Assembly (NCBI GenBank): GCA_021399435.1
Contig: JAJTUP010000110.1
Location: 62,001 to 126,000, forward strand
DNA: 64,000 bases
Source: Diaporthe sp. PMI_573
Taxonomy: Eukaryota > Ascomycota > Sordariomycetes > Diaporthales > Diaporthaceae
Reading direction: 5' to 3'
The position numbers and the translations under genes were made by a program. Under the pieces are notes generated by a model. It did not search any database. It saw only the letters and a program-made list of their open reading frames with translations, and was not told the DNA's origin. The number at the start of each line of letters is the position of its first letter. Within the stretch, counting starts at the first letter, position 1. Below are positions 37,079 to 48,271 of this stretch, piece by piece.

Positions 37079-39283
37079 TCAGAGCCCTATGTCTCTGTCT
37101 ATGGACTCAGAATCATCTAGTAGAGCTGGATCTACAGCTGTATCATCCTCCTCAGGTGTTACATCTCTTGGCAGACCTAATCCACCATCGCTACACGGAA
37201 CAATCAGTCCTTCTCTCAACCAGTTGTCGATACATTCCACCTTCTCAAGGTTCTGGCAGCTCATCCGAAGCCGATCCCATGAAGCAGTACGTCGAGCACC
37301 TGAAAATGCTCTCTCTGGCTCTGCTAATTCAGATGGAATAGAGAGGATGTCAATAGCCATCCGACTGAGCCGTGGATACTGAGACCTCTGCTCTGGACGG
37401 CACCACCATTCAAGAGGTGTACATTGGATCTTGAATGGTTTGATATTGATGAATGCATCCAGATCATCTGCATCGGCAGATGGAGCATCCTCACTCACTT
37501 CAGACAGCTGGAGAAGATCCGATAGTAATGCGCTTTTCTCGTTTAACTTGGGTGAAGGAATTAGTGGCTCTGGTTCCCTTGCTGTGACAAGTCCATGGTA
37601 TTCAGTCATCCAGATGTCTTGAGCTCCAGCAATAGCAGTGTCATGCCACTTCTCAGGCCAATTCTGCTTGATATACTTCAACCGCTTGGAGGGATCAAGC
37701 AGCAAAGCAGCAGCATACACTGGAACATCTTCAGTCATAGTGTAGTACTTGTTCAAGACAAACCAGCCCATCTCGATGGCACGGAGCATGCGTGGATCCC
37801 GTGACTCGGGTTGAGAGAAATGAGTCTTAGCCCTCTCATAATGGCAGAGCAGAGCATCCATCAAGGCTAGAGACTGGCAGACCGAAGAGCATTTGCCCTC
37901 AGCATAGAGGGTTGCTGCTGAGAAGGGCTCTAGAAATGCGTGGGTCTTGCTCAACAGATCCCAATCACTGCTATTAAGAAGGTTGTCATCCAGTTCTCTG
38001 TCGTGCTCATGCAGAAACTGAAGGATCTGGTTCTTCCTTTTAATAGCGTTGTCAATCACATAGTACCAAGAAGACCATCTGGTAGCATTGTCGATCCCAA
38101 GACTAATGCCCACTGTACCGCGCCATTGGTCACTGTGGATAGATGAGTTGCGGAGCCAGATAGCCAGGTTATGCAGCTTCTGAAGTGCAGGAATCCCTTG
38201 CCAGCCAGCATAACCCTCCTCAGTAGCAGTTCTCTGGCTAGCCTTAGCCGCTATTTTAGACCTTTTAGCTGGTCTTATAGGCTCATCCGGTTCAGATGCT
38301 GTGAACTCGGATAATGTAGAGGCAAAACGGTCGACTACATCGACACTCTGGACCTCAGCAGTAGCGTCAAGAGCTGCTGCCAGAGCTTCTTTAGATCGAG
38401 CAAGGAGGAAAGATTGCAGGGAAAGGTTGATGATATGACCAATACAACGAATGCGACGTTGCCTAGGGTTGAAATCAACACCAAACTCTGCCCTCAGCAT
38501 TCTTGACAGTACATCCAAGCATGTATCGTTGGAAGTGGCATTGTCTCCTGTGTGGTAACCAACCCTGGAGATGTTGAGTTTGCGTAGAATCTCCATGATC
38601 AGGGCAGCCTGGGCTTCCCCAGTGTGTCTCAATGTACACTCTGGTAGTCCTAAGAGAGCTTTTCGGAGTTGATAGTGGTGATCTACCCATTGGGCACAGA
38701 CTGCAAGCACTCCATGACGATGTGGCGAGGTCCAGAGGTCAGTTGAGATGTGAATTATTGATTGAGAACTCTGCATCAGCTCCCTGAGCTGGTCTACATA
38801 CAGTTCATAGTTGGAATCAATAATCTTCATAGCTCGTGGGCGGCTTGTGATCAGTCGGTCCTCAATAGCGGGGTTGCATGCTAGAGCAAGATGCTTCATC
38901 TCATCCCAGACCACTGCAGAGAAAGCGAGTCGACGGCGGGTCAGGAGTCCCACAATTGCTTCAGTGTATCTCTGTTCGTTGAACGCATTTCGGAGAGTGC
39001 TATCCGATGCACGGAAGTCCACGAATGAGTCTATTGAAGCTTGAGTAGACAGCTGAGGACGTGAAGAGCCTTTGCTTTCCTGTACCAGCTGGGGATGTCG
39101 GTTCTGAGCATGCCTTATAGCGTTGTTGGTATACCCACTGCTCCATGTGCAGTGTAGGCAGACATACTGCCGAGGCCCGGAGGTCCTCCGGAAGCCACCA
39201 GGCTTGGTGTTACTCTTCTCCGGGTACTCCATACGGAAGAAGCAGTTGAAATCCCACTCAAGCTTCTTGATATTGGTAGACAT
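37079..39283 (-). CDS. hAT-A transposase, intact
   Basis: 734 residues from ATG 39283 (MSTNIKKLEWDF); the frame is open further upstream, but that part overlaps the terminus. Role: cut-and-paste movement of hAT-A. Order: BED zinc finger (YVCLHCTWSS...AIRHAQNRH, about 40-65), LTRRRLAFSAVVWDEM, RNase-H-fold catalytic block with HISTDLWTSPHRHG, YHTGDNATSNDTCLDVL and RRIRCIGHIINLSLQSFL, an all-helical insertion with YAGWQGIPALQKLHNLAIW and GIDNATRWSSWY, then LDPSKRLKYIKQNWPEKW and the C-terminal hATC dimerisation domain (LEWWCRPEQ, RMAIDILSIPSELAEPERAF). All expected blocks are present in one intronless frame. Terminal repeats are intact, so it is a candidate autonomous element. Confidence 0.93.
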   Translation of the reverse strand: MSTNIKKLEWDFNCFFRMEYPEKSNTKPGGFRRTSGPRQYVCLHCTWSSGYTNNAIRHAQNRHPQLVQESKGSSRPQLSTQASIDSFVDFRASDSTLRNAFNEQRYTEAIVGLLTRRRLAFSAVVWDEMKHLALACNPAIEDRLITSRPRAMKIIDSNYELYVDQLRELMQSSQSIIHISTDLWTSPHRHGVLAVCAQWVDHHYQLRKALLGLPECTLRHTGEAQAALIMEILRKLNISRVGYHTGDNATSNDTCLDVLSRMLRAEFGVDFNPRQRRIRCIGHIINLSLQSFLLARSKEALAAALDATAEVQSVDVVDRFASTLSEFTASEPDEPIRPAKRSKIAAKASQRTATEEGYAGWQGIPALQKLHNLAIWLRNSSIHSDQWRGTVGISLGIDNATRWSSWYYVIDNAIKRKNQILQFLHEHDRELDDNLLNSSDWDLLSKTHAFLEPFSAATLYAEGKCSSVCQSLALMDALLCHYERAKTHFSQPESRDPRMLRAIEMGWFVLNKYYTMTEDVPVYAAALLLDPSKRLKYIKQNWPEKWHDTAIAGAQDIWMTEYHGLVTAREPEPLIPSPKLNEKSALLSDLLQLSEVSEDAPSADADDLDAFINIKPFKIQCTPLEWWCRPEQRSQYPRLSRMAIDILSIPSELAEPERAFSGARRTASWDRLRMSCQNLEKVECIDNWLREGLIVPCSDGGLGLPRDVTPEEDDTAVDPALLDDSESIDRDIGL

Positions 39284-39488
39284 GATGGCTAGAATGTTGG
39301 TGGGTGTAGGAGGTAGCAGATATTGGCTTGGAGAGGAAGAGTTGCTTGAATTGCTGCATTCCAGCGAGGACGAGAGCAGAATTTTCAAATAGGCTCTGTC
39401 CCGCTCCCTTGGTGTAACCATTGACGTATGGTTACACCAACAAGTAAATTAGGGACTGCCATTGGCTCAGATTCTCAGATTGTTCAGA

Positions 39489-39549
39489 TTGTACAATGTG
39501 AGATAAATTCTCAGGTTGTCTTGTACAATCTGACTCTCAGATTGTACAA
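39489..39549. repeat. hAT-A right TTGTACAA palindromes
   Basis: Three perfect TTGTACAA at 39489, 39521 and 39542, two of them in the longer unit CAGATTGTACAA. Confidence 0.85.
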
Positions 39550-39627
39550 GACAAGAAAACAACTTTTGACAACTTTTGGCTAACAAGAATAAGCAAGTAT
39601 GTAGATATTAAAGGGTAAAACGCAGTC

Positions 39628-39894
39628 ATGGCTGATCTTCCTGCTTTTCTGGCTGCATTCACCAACGTGTTTAAAGACTTCCAATCGGAATGCGGTTCCT
39701 TGAAGCAGACTTCGATCAAAGTCGATGTGGAGCAGACGATTCCCAACCAGATGGTTCTTCGGGAGGCCCCGGCATCAAAGGTAGACTATTTGATCTTCGA
39801 GGTCGGACAGCAAGGAGAGAGGGCATTGTTGGTGGACGATGCGTCTACAAGAGCTGAAATAGACTCTTTATGGCAATACAGATCGCCGCCGTGA
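39628..39894 (+). CDS. Short ORF next to hAT-A, unrecognised
   Basis: 88 codons starting at an ATG 18 bp beyond the hAT-A target duplication (MADLPAFLAAFTNVFKDF). Composition is protein-like (KVDYLIFEVGQQGERALLV), but no family is recognised and no intron or continuation is clear. The element inserted directly upstream of it, so promoter separation is likely if it is a gene. Confidence 0.3.
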   Translation: MADLPAFLAAFTNVFKDFQSECGSLKQTSIKVDVEQTIPNQMVLREAPASKVDYLIFEVGQQGERALLVDDASTRAEIDSLWQYRSPP

Positions 39895-41152
39895 TTGGCA
39901 GTGGCCCCGGGAAAGCCTTCGTTGTTCACGGCGGCATACCGGTGTCAAGATCAGGCCCAATCAGCATCGAAGTCGCAGTCCTTGCTTTGCGCTACTCTCT
40001 CGTGTGCTCCCTTTCAAGGATCTCAGCAATCTTATCCAATCCCTGTGTAATCTTCTTCATCCCATCTGCTACATTTGCCATCGCATGTGCGCTCAGGGTT
40101 GATTTATATTTCTTCTCATAGAGTGCCAGGGCAATGAATTGCGCTCATATGAGGTACCAGTGGGTTCTTTTCGGTGCGGACGGCAGTTGGGGGTCTCATT
40201 TTCCCTTTCAGGCCGACACTGTAAGAGGAAGCTGTGAAAGTTGGAAAGCGGGCAGCAAACATTGAGTGGACTGCAAGTCTAGGCTGCTGCATCTACACGG
40301 CAGGAACCGTTCACATCCATGGCGCACATTACAGCTCTTCTAGGAGGTACGAGCGCCTGTCGAGCCGCGATCGAACAGGGTTATTCGTAATGACCTAGCC
40401 ACCATTCTGTAGGTGTGACGAAGACATGGTGGATGGGGGGGCCAACTTTGGAGCAGGGATGGTGTGTGCCGACGGTAGAAGGAAAGGTATTGGTCCGTGC
40501 ACGCTTCTCAGCCATTTATACCCCAGACACAAAATTTGGAACTACTGTCCTTTTTTGAAGCAATCAACCAAGTATGTATACTAATCGTTCCAAAGATGAT
40601 TAGACTTGTTTGTGAGCCACTTGAATTTGTATAGTATTGGTTGGTCCTGTGCAAGCTGGCTTCGCAGTTTGAGCCTATAAAGACTATTAAGAAAATAGCC
40701 GCTATACTAGTGCAAAAGCAACGCGCTGCACTTACAAGCTAGTAAGAACAACTTATATTTTCAGGACACTGTTTAACAAAGACAAAATACTACTTCTCAC
40801 AAATACTCTAGGGTGTGTCTAAAAATGGACAGCCTGGCACATTCATACATTTAGAGCAATTGCGTGTCTTGAAGTTTCTCTTTTCTCCGGATGATGTTTT
40901 CATTAGGAATCAAAGAGCTTGTGGATGAGGTTTCGAAGGAATTCGTAAACTGCTAAAAAAAATACTACCGAAAGGACTGCCAGACCCCATTCTCAGAGGT
41001 GATATGGAAGTTGGGCTAGCCGGCAGTTGAGCAAAACAAATGCTGCAAAGGTGCGTAGGCACGCCGCATTCAATGGCCACCACTCTTCACACTGAAGGGA
41101 CCACTACTCGCCCTGGCCGTACCTCACTGCGCCATCAGGAGTTCTATCATGG
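39895..41152. other. Spacer, no gene seen
   Basis: About 1.25 kb holding the 3' flank of the vWA gene. Frames present are short and without motifs. Confidence 0.35.
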
Positions 41153-42683
41153 TCACTTCAGCTTGCCATGATACGCCGATCCATACGGAGCTCCTGCACC
41201 AGCCCATCCTTGACCGCGAGCTGGTGGTCCAACAGGGTAAGTCTGAGGGGCACCGCCTTGATATCCACCACCACCGCCCTGGTAGCCCGCTGGCGGCTGT
41301 CCGTACGCCAGCTGCTGTTGTGGCTGACCATACCCTCCAGGTCGTCCATATATTCCAGCCCCAGGTAGGGCATATCCTTGGTTGTAGCCTCGCCCGTATG
41401 AACCCTCAGGGCCGCCTTGTTGTGGGTAGGCGCTACCTTGTGAAGATGGCGGCACTCCTCCCTGACGCTGACCAGGCTTCTCGTCGGCCTCGTCCCAAGA
41501 CGCATCGATGGCTCCGAGGAGCAGCTTGAGGGTCCAGAAGTCGGCGGTCAGCGCTTGCGAAGGGTTGACGCGGGTCATCTCCTCCTGTTCGATCTCTAGG
41601 GACGCGGTGACATCGACGAGGCTTCCGACCTGGGGGTCATTGTCGAGCTGGTTGAGGAAGCGACGCGCCCCTTCATCGTCGCCGACCTGGGCGAACTGAT
41701 AGGCGATGGCGCCGGCACCCAGAGGGGTGCGGGATAGCTCGTCCGCTGCGGCCTTGATGGATCGGAAGATGGTGTCATCGTCTTCTCCAGCAGGCTCGCC
41801 GTCGGTGATGGTGATGATGAGCACGGGGACCTGCATCTGGCCCTGCCTCGCGCGCGACAGCACAAGCGGCTCCAAGATCTTGCGGCGAAGCTCGGTGCCA
41901 ATGGGCGTACGGCCCCTGAAGTCGACAGACTCAATAAGCCTGTTCACGTCGTCCTCGCTGCGGATGTTGTCACCCTGAGCGTTGCTGTTGATGAAACGGA
42001 CAGTCACACCATCAGGGTCGAACAAGGTGGCGGCAGCAGCGGCCCTGCTGAGGACACGCATCATATCCCTGGCACGCTTGCCGCCCTTTGGCAGCATGGA
42101 GCCGCTGTCGTCGACGTAGATGACGATGTCGAAGAGGGCGAGACGCACTATGTCCTTGCCGACCTCTAGTGGGATTTGCCACGACTGGCATAGCGACTCC
42201 ACCTTGGGCCCAGCAGTCCGTGCGACGTTGGTAATGTACGAAGGGTCACGGAAGGCTGGCATGTTCTGGAGATTCTTCTCCCGGATGCACTGCTCTAGGC
42301 TTTGGCGGAAAAGGTTTTTGTCGCCCTGCATAACCCCTTTCCCCTGTCCACCTGGTGCTGATGGAGGACACGGTAATTTGTCAGGCTGGAAACTGCCAGC
42401 TGGGGGCGGATAAGAATGCTGCTGCTGAGTCCCGCCGGCACCGACGGCTGAAGGAGAAGGGTATTCCTTGAGGTTTTCCGTTAGCTTTGAACTACAGGCA
42501 GACACAGGGTTATAGATGCACTGACTTTTTGTTGAGCGCTAGAGGGTGGAGCTCCGGATGGCTGTCCCATGCCCTGCGGAACAACCCCAGCAGCTGCCGA
42601 GGCGGCCATCTTGGAAGCAAACTGTAAGATGCGGTCAGTTCTGTTCACAAGACGAGTAATGACTGCTGGAAACATACTCCCAT
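41153..42683 (-). CDS. von Willebrand factor A domain protein
   Basis: Three exons on the minus strand: 42683-42678 (ATG GGA only), 42621-42526 and 42466-41153, with introns of 56 bp (GTATGT...TTACAG) and 59 bp (GTCAGT...CTCAAG, branch CTAAC). Protein: Ala/Pro/Gln-rich start, then MPAFRDPSYITN, and a vWA domain with FDIVIYVDDSGSML, the MIDAS motif D-x-S-x-S/G-M, followed by RARDMMRVLSRAAAAATLFDPDG, GRTPIGTEL and VLIITITDGEPAG. A long Gly/Tyr/Gln/Pro-rich tail with GYGQPQQQ-type repeats follows and looks disordered. vWA domains of this fungal type bind metal and protein partners; the partner here is unknown. A GA/TG dinucleotide tract (about 42760-42790) lies in the promoter region. The gene looks intact and host-like. 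Confidence 0.8.
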
Positions 42684-43676
42684 CGCGAACAGTGTACTTG
42701 AGGAAGGTTCGAAAGATGCTATAGCAAAGATCAGAGGATTCAACGGTGAGTTCGTGTCAGACAGAGAGAGAGTGTGTGTGTGTGTTGTGGAAAGAATTTG
42801 GAGGTGGCTGCCACTTTATATTTTGTTCAGGCTCCTAGCGCCAAGGGTTTGGAGCTGCGTGGGCAAGGCAGACAGCTCTAATTGACCGCCACCTGCCTTA
42901 CAAGGCAGATTTCGCCGCCAGATCTGGGGGCACATTGCCACGCTCTACAGTACCTTGCACAATGACTCGGCGTTATTACTGTCTCCCGCATATTGGTATG
43001 TAAATGGCCAAAAGGAAAAAATTGCACAGCTTGATGTACCGTCGTTGTCCGCAGCAGCAGCAGAAGAGGAGGAGGAGGAGGAGGCGGTCGAGACCGTGCT
43101 CGACAATGTGCGTGTGGGCGACGCTGGCGCCGTGTGGGTGTGCACCAACCGCAGAGGACTAGTCATGACAACGTGGCTACCGCGCTGCGAGAACGCATCG
43201 AAGACTATAAGAGAAAGCAGAGGAACCAGGAGGACAAAGGAACGGAGGGGGGAGGATAACGATCAGTAGTCTCTTACTCTTCTAATACACTGCGCCGTTG
43301 CACCTCCTACGCTACGCCTACGCTGCGTGTACCTATTCACTCTCACTGTTCAACCACAAAGACGACCATAGTTTGCCTCAAAACACCCGGGTTCGAAACC
43401 GTCCTCAAGATACCCCGTCTCAGCTTGAATATGTGCACAGTCGACAGCTGCCCGACTTTGCGGCCACTAAGGTCACTCGTCTCAACATGTCTCGCATAAT
43501 ATTTGGTCCCGAGATGCCCTTCGGCGCCGATTTCTGGGCACAGAGATGGGTATTATTTGACACAACCCCTACAATATAATGAGTTGTTGTGGTTAAACGA
43601 GAATGACCTGCCTGCACACCCTGAGTGAGGCGGAGCATGCATACTGTACATAGAGAAAGTGTTGTAAATCAATGTA
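42684..43676. other. Promoter region and spacer
   Basis: Contains (GA)n/(TG)n tracts near 42764-42786 and a GAG-rich triplet repeat near 43060-43085. Frames here are low-complexity. GGGTTCGAAACC at about 43390 resembles a tRNA B box, but no tRNA fits. Confidence 0.4.
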
Positions 43677-44027
43677 CTACTCTGCTTTCCCAAAGTGGTG
43701 GTTATGACCTCGGCGGGCTTTTATCTTGCGCGGCCGCATCCAGTACAAGTCCCTGACCTCGAGTTCCTTCAGGTCAGCTCGCGTACCCATCTGTAAGGTA
43801 GGTATATCCTGGGGATCCATGGGTATGAAGCTATTTTTGACCGCATAATATCTCCTTGGGCGGCCATTTATCGGGGGGATCGGGTCCAATGAGATCATTG
43901 TGTGTCCTTTTACCCGCATCTTCCCCTCGGCCCGTGCTTCCGCATCCTGAATTGACTCCGGATCTTGAATTCTAATCCGAAAGAAGCCGTTTTTCCACTC
44001 GTAAAAACTCTTTACATCAACCCTCAC
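43677..44027 (-). CDS. Unrecognised 116-codon ORF
   Basis: Frame from about 44027 with MRVDVKSFYEWKNGFFRI, then PPINGRPRRYYAVKNSFI and a basic tail (RPRKIKARRGHNHHF). No family recognised. It lies back to back with the hAT-E coding region. Confidence 0.3.
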   Translation of the reverse strand: MRVDVKSFYEWKNGFFRIRIQDPESIQDAEARAEGKMRVKGHTMISLDPIPPINGRPRRYYAVKNSFIPMDPQDIPTLQMGTRADLKELEVRDLYWMRPRKIKARRGHNHHFGKAE

Positions 44028-44134
44028 ACTCTCATCATATGCCTCGTCTTTAGCTTCATTGGTCGGATTTGGGTTATTGCTTTTGTCGTTAGGATTCTGG
44101 CTGGGATATCTGCGCTGACTGCTTCTTTTGTCAT

Positions 44135-46417
44135 GTGCTGTCTTTTCATCATCTTGTACAGACCATCACCACCTCGTTACTCACTCACAGCACCCAGTTT
44201 CCTTTCCCTCATTCTGCCACAGCTAATAGTGATACACCAACCCTCGCTGCCGCTAATCTCGCGAGAAAGGCCATTACAGAGCTTGTTGCTTGTTGTGACC
44301 TGCCCATCTCGTTATTAGAGGCGCCCCAGTTCCGTCAGCTGCTACACGTCTGGAATCCCACGTTTACCGATCAGATCCTCCCGAAAAGCGACACCACGAT
44401 GATGAAGTGGCTAGTTGAAGCCTTTACGGAGAACCTCAATGCCCTGAAGAGACAGCTTCACAGCACCGCTCTGTCCAAGATCCATCTGTCTGCTGATCTG
44501 TGGACTTCGCCAAACAGCAAGGCGTTGGTAGCCGTGGTTGCGCGTTTCGTGGATCTTGACTATAATGTGAGGAACCGCTTGATTGGGCTGAGGGTCGTCA
44601 ACGGTAGGCACACTGGCGAGAACCTTCAATATCACCTACACCAGGTTATCAGCGATTATGGCCTTCAAGACTTGTTGGGCTGGCTTACCTTCGACAACGA
44701 CGAAACCAACGACAAGGCTACCCGGCTTCTCTTTCGCAAGCTCCTTAATCTTGGCGACGATGCAGCCGACAAGGCCAGGATCGAAAGGCGCTGCCGCTGC
44801 TGGGGCCATATTATCAATCTCATCGTAAAGTCTTTTCTGGCTGGCGATGGAAGGAAGGTAGTTAACGCGGAGAGCATTGAAGACCCAGTGGTAAGTTGAG
44901 GCTCTGCCTCGTCGGCAGGCAACCCCGCGAACCCCATCGCGATATCACGTGCTAACTGGTAATGCCTACACGTGTAGGAACGGGAACGCTGTGAGGCCGA
45001 GTTGAAAGACTGGCGAAAGAGATCAAGCCCTCTTTACCATGCCCATAAGATCGTCGTCTTCATTAAGGGTAGCCAAGCTCGCCTCGAATCGTTCAAAGCC
45101 ATCACAACCAACCCAGAGTTCGCCCCTGCAGCAGTAGACCGTAACGAAGCTATCGCCTTTTTCGATGAGGCTCAAGCTGAACCCACGGCGATGGATTTCG
45201 CGATGGCGCCTCCCCCGCGACCTACAGACCCAACGGAGCCACAGACTGGCGATATATCTGGGCTCAGCGTCAAGATGGCAAACGATACACGATGGAATTC
45301 GGATGCGGCGGAGCTAGATCGGCTGTTGAAGTTGCGCAAGGCCGTCGATTATTACACCCAGATGCGCGCTGATGCGGGTGAGGATATACAACCTCTCTCT
45401 GTTCAGGAATGGCGAGTGATTGAGTCGGTACGCGATCTTCTTCAACCGTTTCTGTACAATACGAAGCTTCGCGAAGGTAACAGTGCGGCGATTCACGATG
45501 TCTTCTCCTCGCTATGGGATTTAGAACAGCACCTGCGCGTATAGCTTCAACGATTTGGTGGCAAAGAGACACATGCTGAAGAAGAAATTCTTGACGAGAT
45601 CACAGCCTCCAGTACAGAGGTTATCCCCACAGCGGCAGCGGCCTCCCCATCATCATCATCACAGTCATCATCGCGGCCTAGATCGCGCCAGCGGCAGCAA
45701 CAAGAGGAGGCTGAAGAGTCTGATACATCTACATCGCGGGGCACATCGTGGCGGCAGAAGCAACGGGAGGCTGAATATGGCTTTGAAGGCGCTCTCTTTC
45801 TCCAGGTCTCGGTCCAAGAGGCTTTATATTTGGTGGCCAAATAGAAGAGGAGGTTGCGAGGCTGCCCGATTTACTTAGCGGCTACGATTCTTCATCCTCG
45901 TTATCGCACAGGTGGTATCAGGAAAGCGGCGCCGCTATTGTTGGATGAGGCCGAACAACAGTTCAAGAACTTCTTACGGAAGTACTGGGTCTCTGATAAA
46001 GCAACAACTCCTCCTCCACAACAGTCACAGCCTCCCCAGCCTGTTGTTGCTAATCCTCAGCTACCAGTTATGGAGAAGCGAAGAACGGCGTTTATGGAGC
46101 CATCGCCATCGCCTGAACCAGAGGCACAACAACAGCCGTTGACGCCAGAAATGGAGTATAAGAATTATGTCGCGATGAGGATCCCTCGGCAGAGAGACAA
46201 AGCCGGGCGTGAGGTTCCTCTTAACCCTCTTTGCTGGTGGCGAGACCATCGTACAGAGTTCCCTATTCTGTCACAAATGGCCATAGACGTGCTATCTGTG
46301 CCTGCGATGTCATCAGAGTGCGAGCGGGTCTTTAGCCAAGGGAAGCTCACGATACCCTCACAGAGGCACAGAATGAAAGAGGCAACACTCGAAATGCTAC
46401 TTTATTTAAAGGACTAG
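44135..46417 (+). pseudogene. hAT-E transposase, several breaks
   Basis: First exon to 44890: AARKAITELVACCDLPISL-type start, HLSADLWTSPNSKALVAV, FDNDETNDKATRLL and RRCRCWGHIINLIVKSFL. An intron of 87 bp (44891-44977, GTAAGT, branch GCTAAC, GTGTAG) leads to a second exon (44978-45544) with KMANDTRWNSDAAELDRLL and a TAG. Between 45545 and 45880 the sequence is low-complexity (His/Ser/Gln) with shifts and another stop. The last part (45854-46417) has IYLAATILHPRYR, LNPLCWWRDHRTEFPILSQ and the hATC block SVPAMSSECERVFSQG. Inactive. Confidence 0.85.
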
Positions 46418-46527
46418 CTGAAGAAAGGGACTATGGCTAGGCCGGCGGCAGAGATGGCGATGATGACCAACGCAGAGGAGCTATCATACCTTCCTATTTA
46501 GGAAAGTTGTGGGGCCTTTCCAGTGGC

Positions 46528-46653
46528 AAATGGGCAAGTCAACCAAGTCAACAAGGCGAAAAAATTAGAGGCAAGTCCGCAAATGGGCTATATTAGCAAA
46601 GCAAATCAAGCGGGACTATCCCATTTGCTTTGTTTGGTTTGCGTGGAACGCTG
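46528..46653. repeat. hAT-E terminus with GCAAATGGG / CAAGTC units
   Basis: GCAAATGGG twice, its complement CCCATTTGC, GCAAAGCAAATC facing TTTGCTTTG, and CAAGTC repeats, all within 125 bp of the right end. Confidence 0.55.
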
Positions 46654-47583
46654 TTGACCACTCTCTTGTCAGCGGAGCTCCGACCTGCTTCTTGATCCAT
46701 GTTTTATTACAATTGTCGATACGACAGCGAGCGGCCTGAGCACGTCTGCTGAACCACATTTATATCCAATCTCGAAACCTTTGGCTTGATTTAGGAATGC
46801 GAAAGCTGAATCATAAATAGCTGCAAAAGTCCCCGTTTCTTGAACTTAGCACTCTAATCGCTGAAATAGAAGCGTTAATCTTAGAAATCGGAAGACCAAT
46901 AACTAATTTACACGGCAGTACTTAGACCGCCCTAGCAGCCACCCTGGATCACAGCGGCGCATACCACCAGGATGTGCAAGGTCGAATGAGAGCCCCACAT
47001 GTTGAATTTGCCGCGACATAGACTTTCGAGAAACCTAGTCTCAAGAACCACATGTGTGAGGGTCAATTTCCCTCTTGCGTGCGAGATTGCGTGACTTACT
47101 GCATAAAACGAAGCCCTAGATAGAAGGCAGCCTGCTTTTGTCACAGTATAGGGAAAAGCCTTTCTCATCATCTACGACATGCCGAACACATTAAGTCCAT
47201 GGATCAAGGGAGCAAGGCCGGACAATCCAGTCCCCACGAACGAAACTGAGGGTCCAGTACCCCAGGCTGCAAGAATGCCCATGTCGGCTCCTCCGGTACA
47301 GGTCAGACAAAAGACGAAGCCAAGCAGTCAGGATGGGTGATGTGCTTGCTTGCATACAAGATTCTGTATGTCACAATACCGATCAAGTCCGCATACGCTT
47401 TATTGCGACAAGTACAGTACCTATAGTAACTGGATTCTATTTTAATATTAAAGTAGATGTTGCTTGGCCAATTTTGGACCATCAGTGATCGTCTTGCGGG
47501 GTGGTTGGGCATAGCACATGCAGCCGACCCTTGTGGAAACGCAAATTCAATAAGGAGCCAGCCGAATACGTCCCCACTTAGGC
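46654..47583. other. Spacer; possible short 5' exon of the HET relic
   Basis: An ATG at 47178 opens 53 codons (MPNTLSPWIKGARPDNPV) with no motif; it could be the N-terminus of the HET gene downstream, but no splice pair is convincing. Confidence 0.3.
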
Positions 47584-47961
47584 TTGTCCAGCGGGTTGTT
47601 CCCAAAGCAGTGGGCGTACATATCAGCCGCGACGAGCGAGTGGGTGAGCCAGGCAAAGGAGTGGTTGCGCGTCTGCCAAAGCGAACATGTCACTTGCCAG
47701 GGCCGAGGCAGCGGCGTGAAGCCCACGAGGCTCATCGACATATCGGACAGAGACCACCCAAAACTCATGTGTATTTCCGGGGCCTCGGAAGAGGGCCGGT
47801 CCTATGCAGCACTGAGCTATGTCTGGGGTGCCGGACAGACTTATGTCCTGAAGACATCCACCTTACAAGATATGCAGCAGGGACTAAAACGAGAGAGGCT
47901 GCCTCAGACCATTAAAGACGCTATCAGTGTTGCGGGGCGATTGGCGAGCCGAAGCACATGA
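47584..47961 (+). pseudogene. HET-domain gene fragment
   Basis: Heterokaryon-incompatibility type domain, N-terminal half only. The frame reads AKEWLRVCQSEHVTCQG and PTRLIDISD, the Cys/His lead-in of HET proteins, then SYAALSYVWGAGQTYVLKT (HET block 1, A-L-S-Y-x-W-G) and LKRERLPQTIKDAISVAGRL (block 2, LPxTIxDAIxVxxxL). In intact proteins 'xxYLWVDxLCI' follows at once; here the frame ends within eight residues, at 47961, and no continuation is seen. HET proteins trigger cell death on contact between incompatible strains. This copy cannot be functional. Confidence 0.75.
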
Positions 47962-48271
47962 GTCAACGGTGTAGCAGTAGTATGTATGCTCGAGGTATAT
48001 TGGCTTGTTAAGCTATAATTCAAATAAAAATGTCGATATTATCTCTTTTTCCTCACCCCATCTCCGTAAGTGCTGTCTTTCTCTCCCGTCATCAATTACC
48101 AAAAAAAAAAAAAAAAAATCCCTGACACAACTAACAAGTCGTCCTCAAGCAATTGACCACAAACACGCCTTCTCGAGCATTTCCCTCCCACCTCTGCTCT
48201 TTTCCTTTTTCCGCTTTCACTTCAACCTCCAGCGCCCACCAACCGTCGACCTCGTCACAAATCACTTGACC

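Larger units (their letters stand above)
36932..39601 (-). mobile_element. hAT-A: complete hAT transposon
   Basis: 2,670 bp. The TIR CATACTTGCTTATCCTTGT at the left matches CATACTTGCTTATTCTTGT (complement of the right end), 18 of 19 positions. The element is flanked on both sides by TAGATATTA (36923-36931 and 39602-39610), a perfect 9-bp direct repeat; an 8-bp duplication plus one chance match is equally possible and would be normal for hAT. Transposase frame open. Confidence 0.95.
44135..46653 (+). mobile_element. hAT-E: decayed hAT transposon
   Basis: The right end, read inward, is CAGCGTTCCACGCAAACC, ending at 46653; it is a plausible hAT terminus preceded by GCAAATGGG repeats. No matching left terminus was found, and the N-terminal BED finger is absent, so the left end is lost or diverged. 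The left limit given is that of the recognisable coding region. Confidence 0.7.

Noticed and set aside
42955..43269. 104-codon frame with poly-Glu
   Set aside because: Product of a GAG triplet repeat; no homology features.
43385..43405. tRNA from GGGTTCGAAACC
   Set aside because: B-box-like match alone; no A box at the right distance and no cloverleaf.
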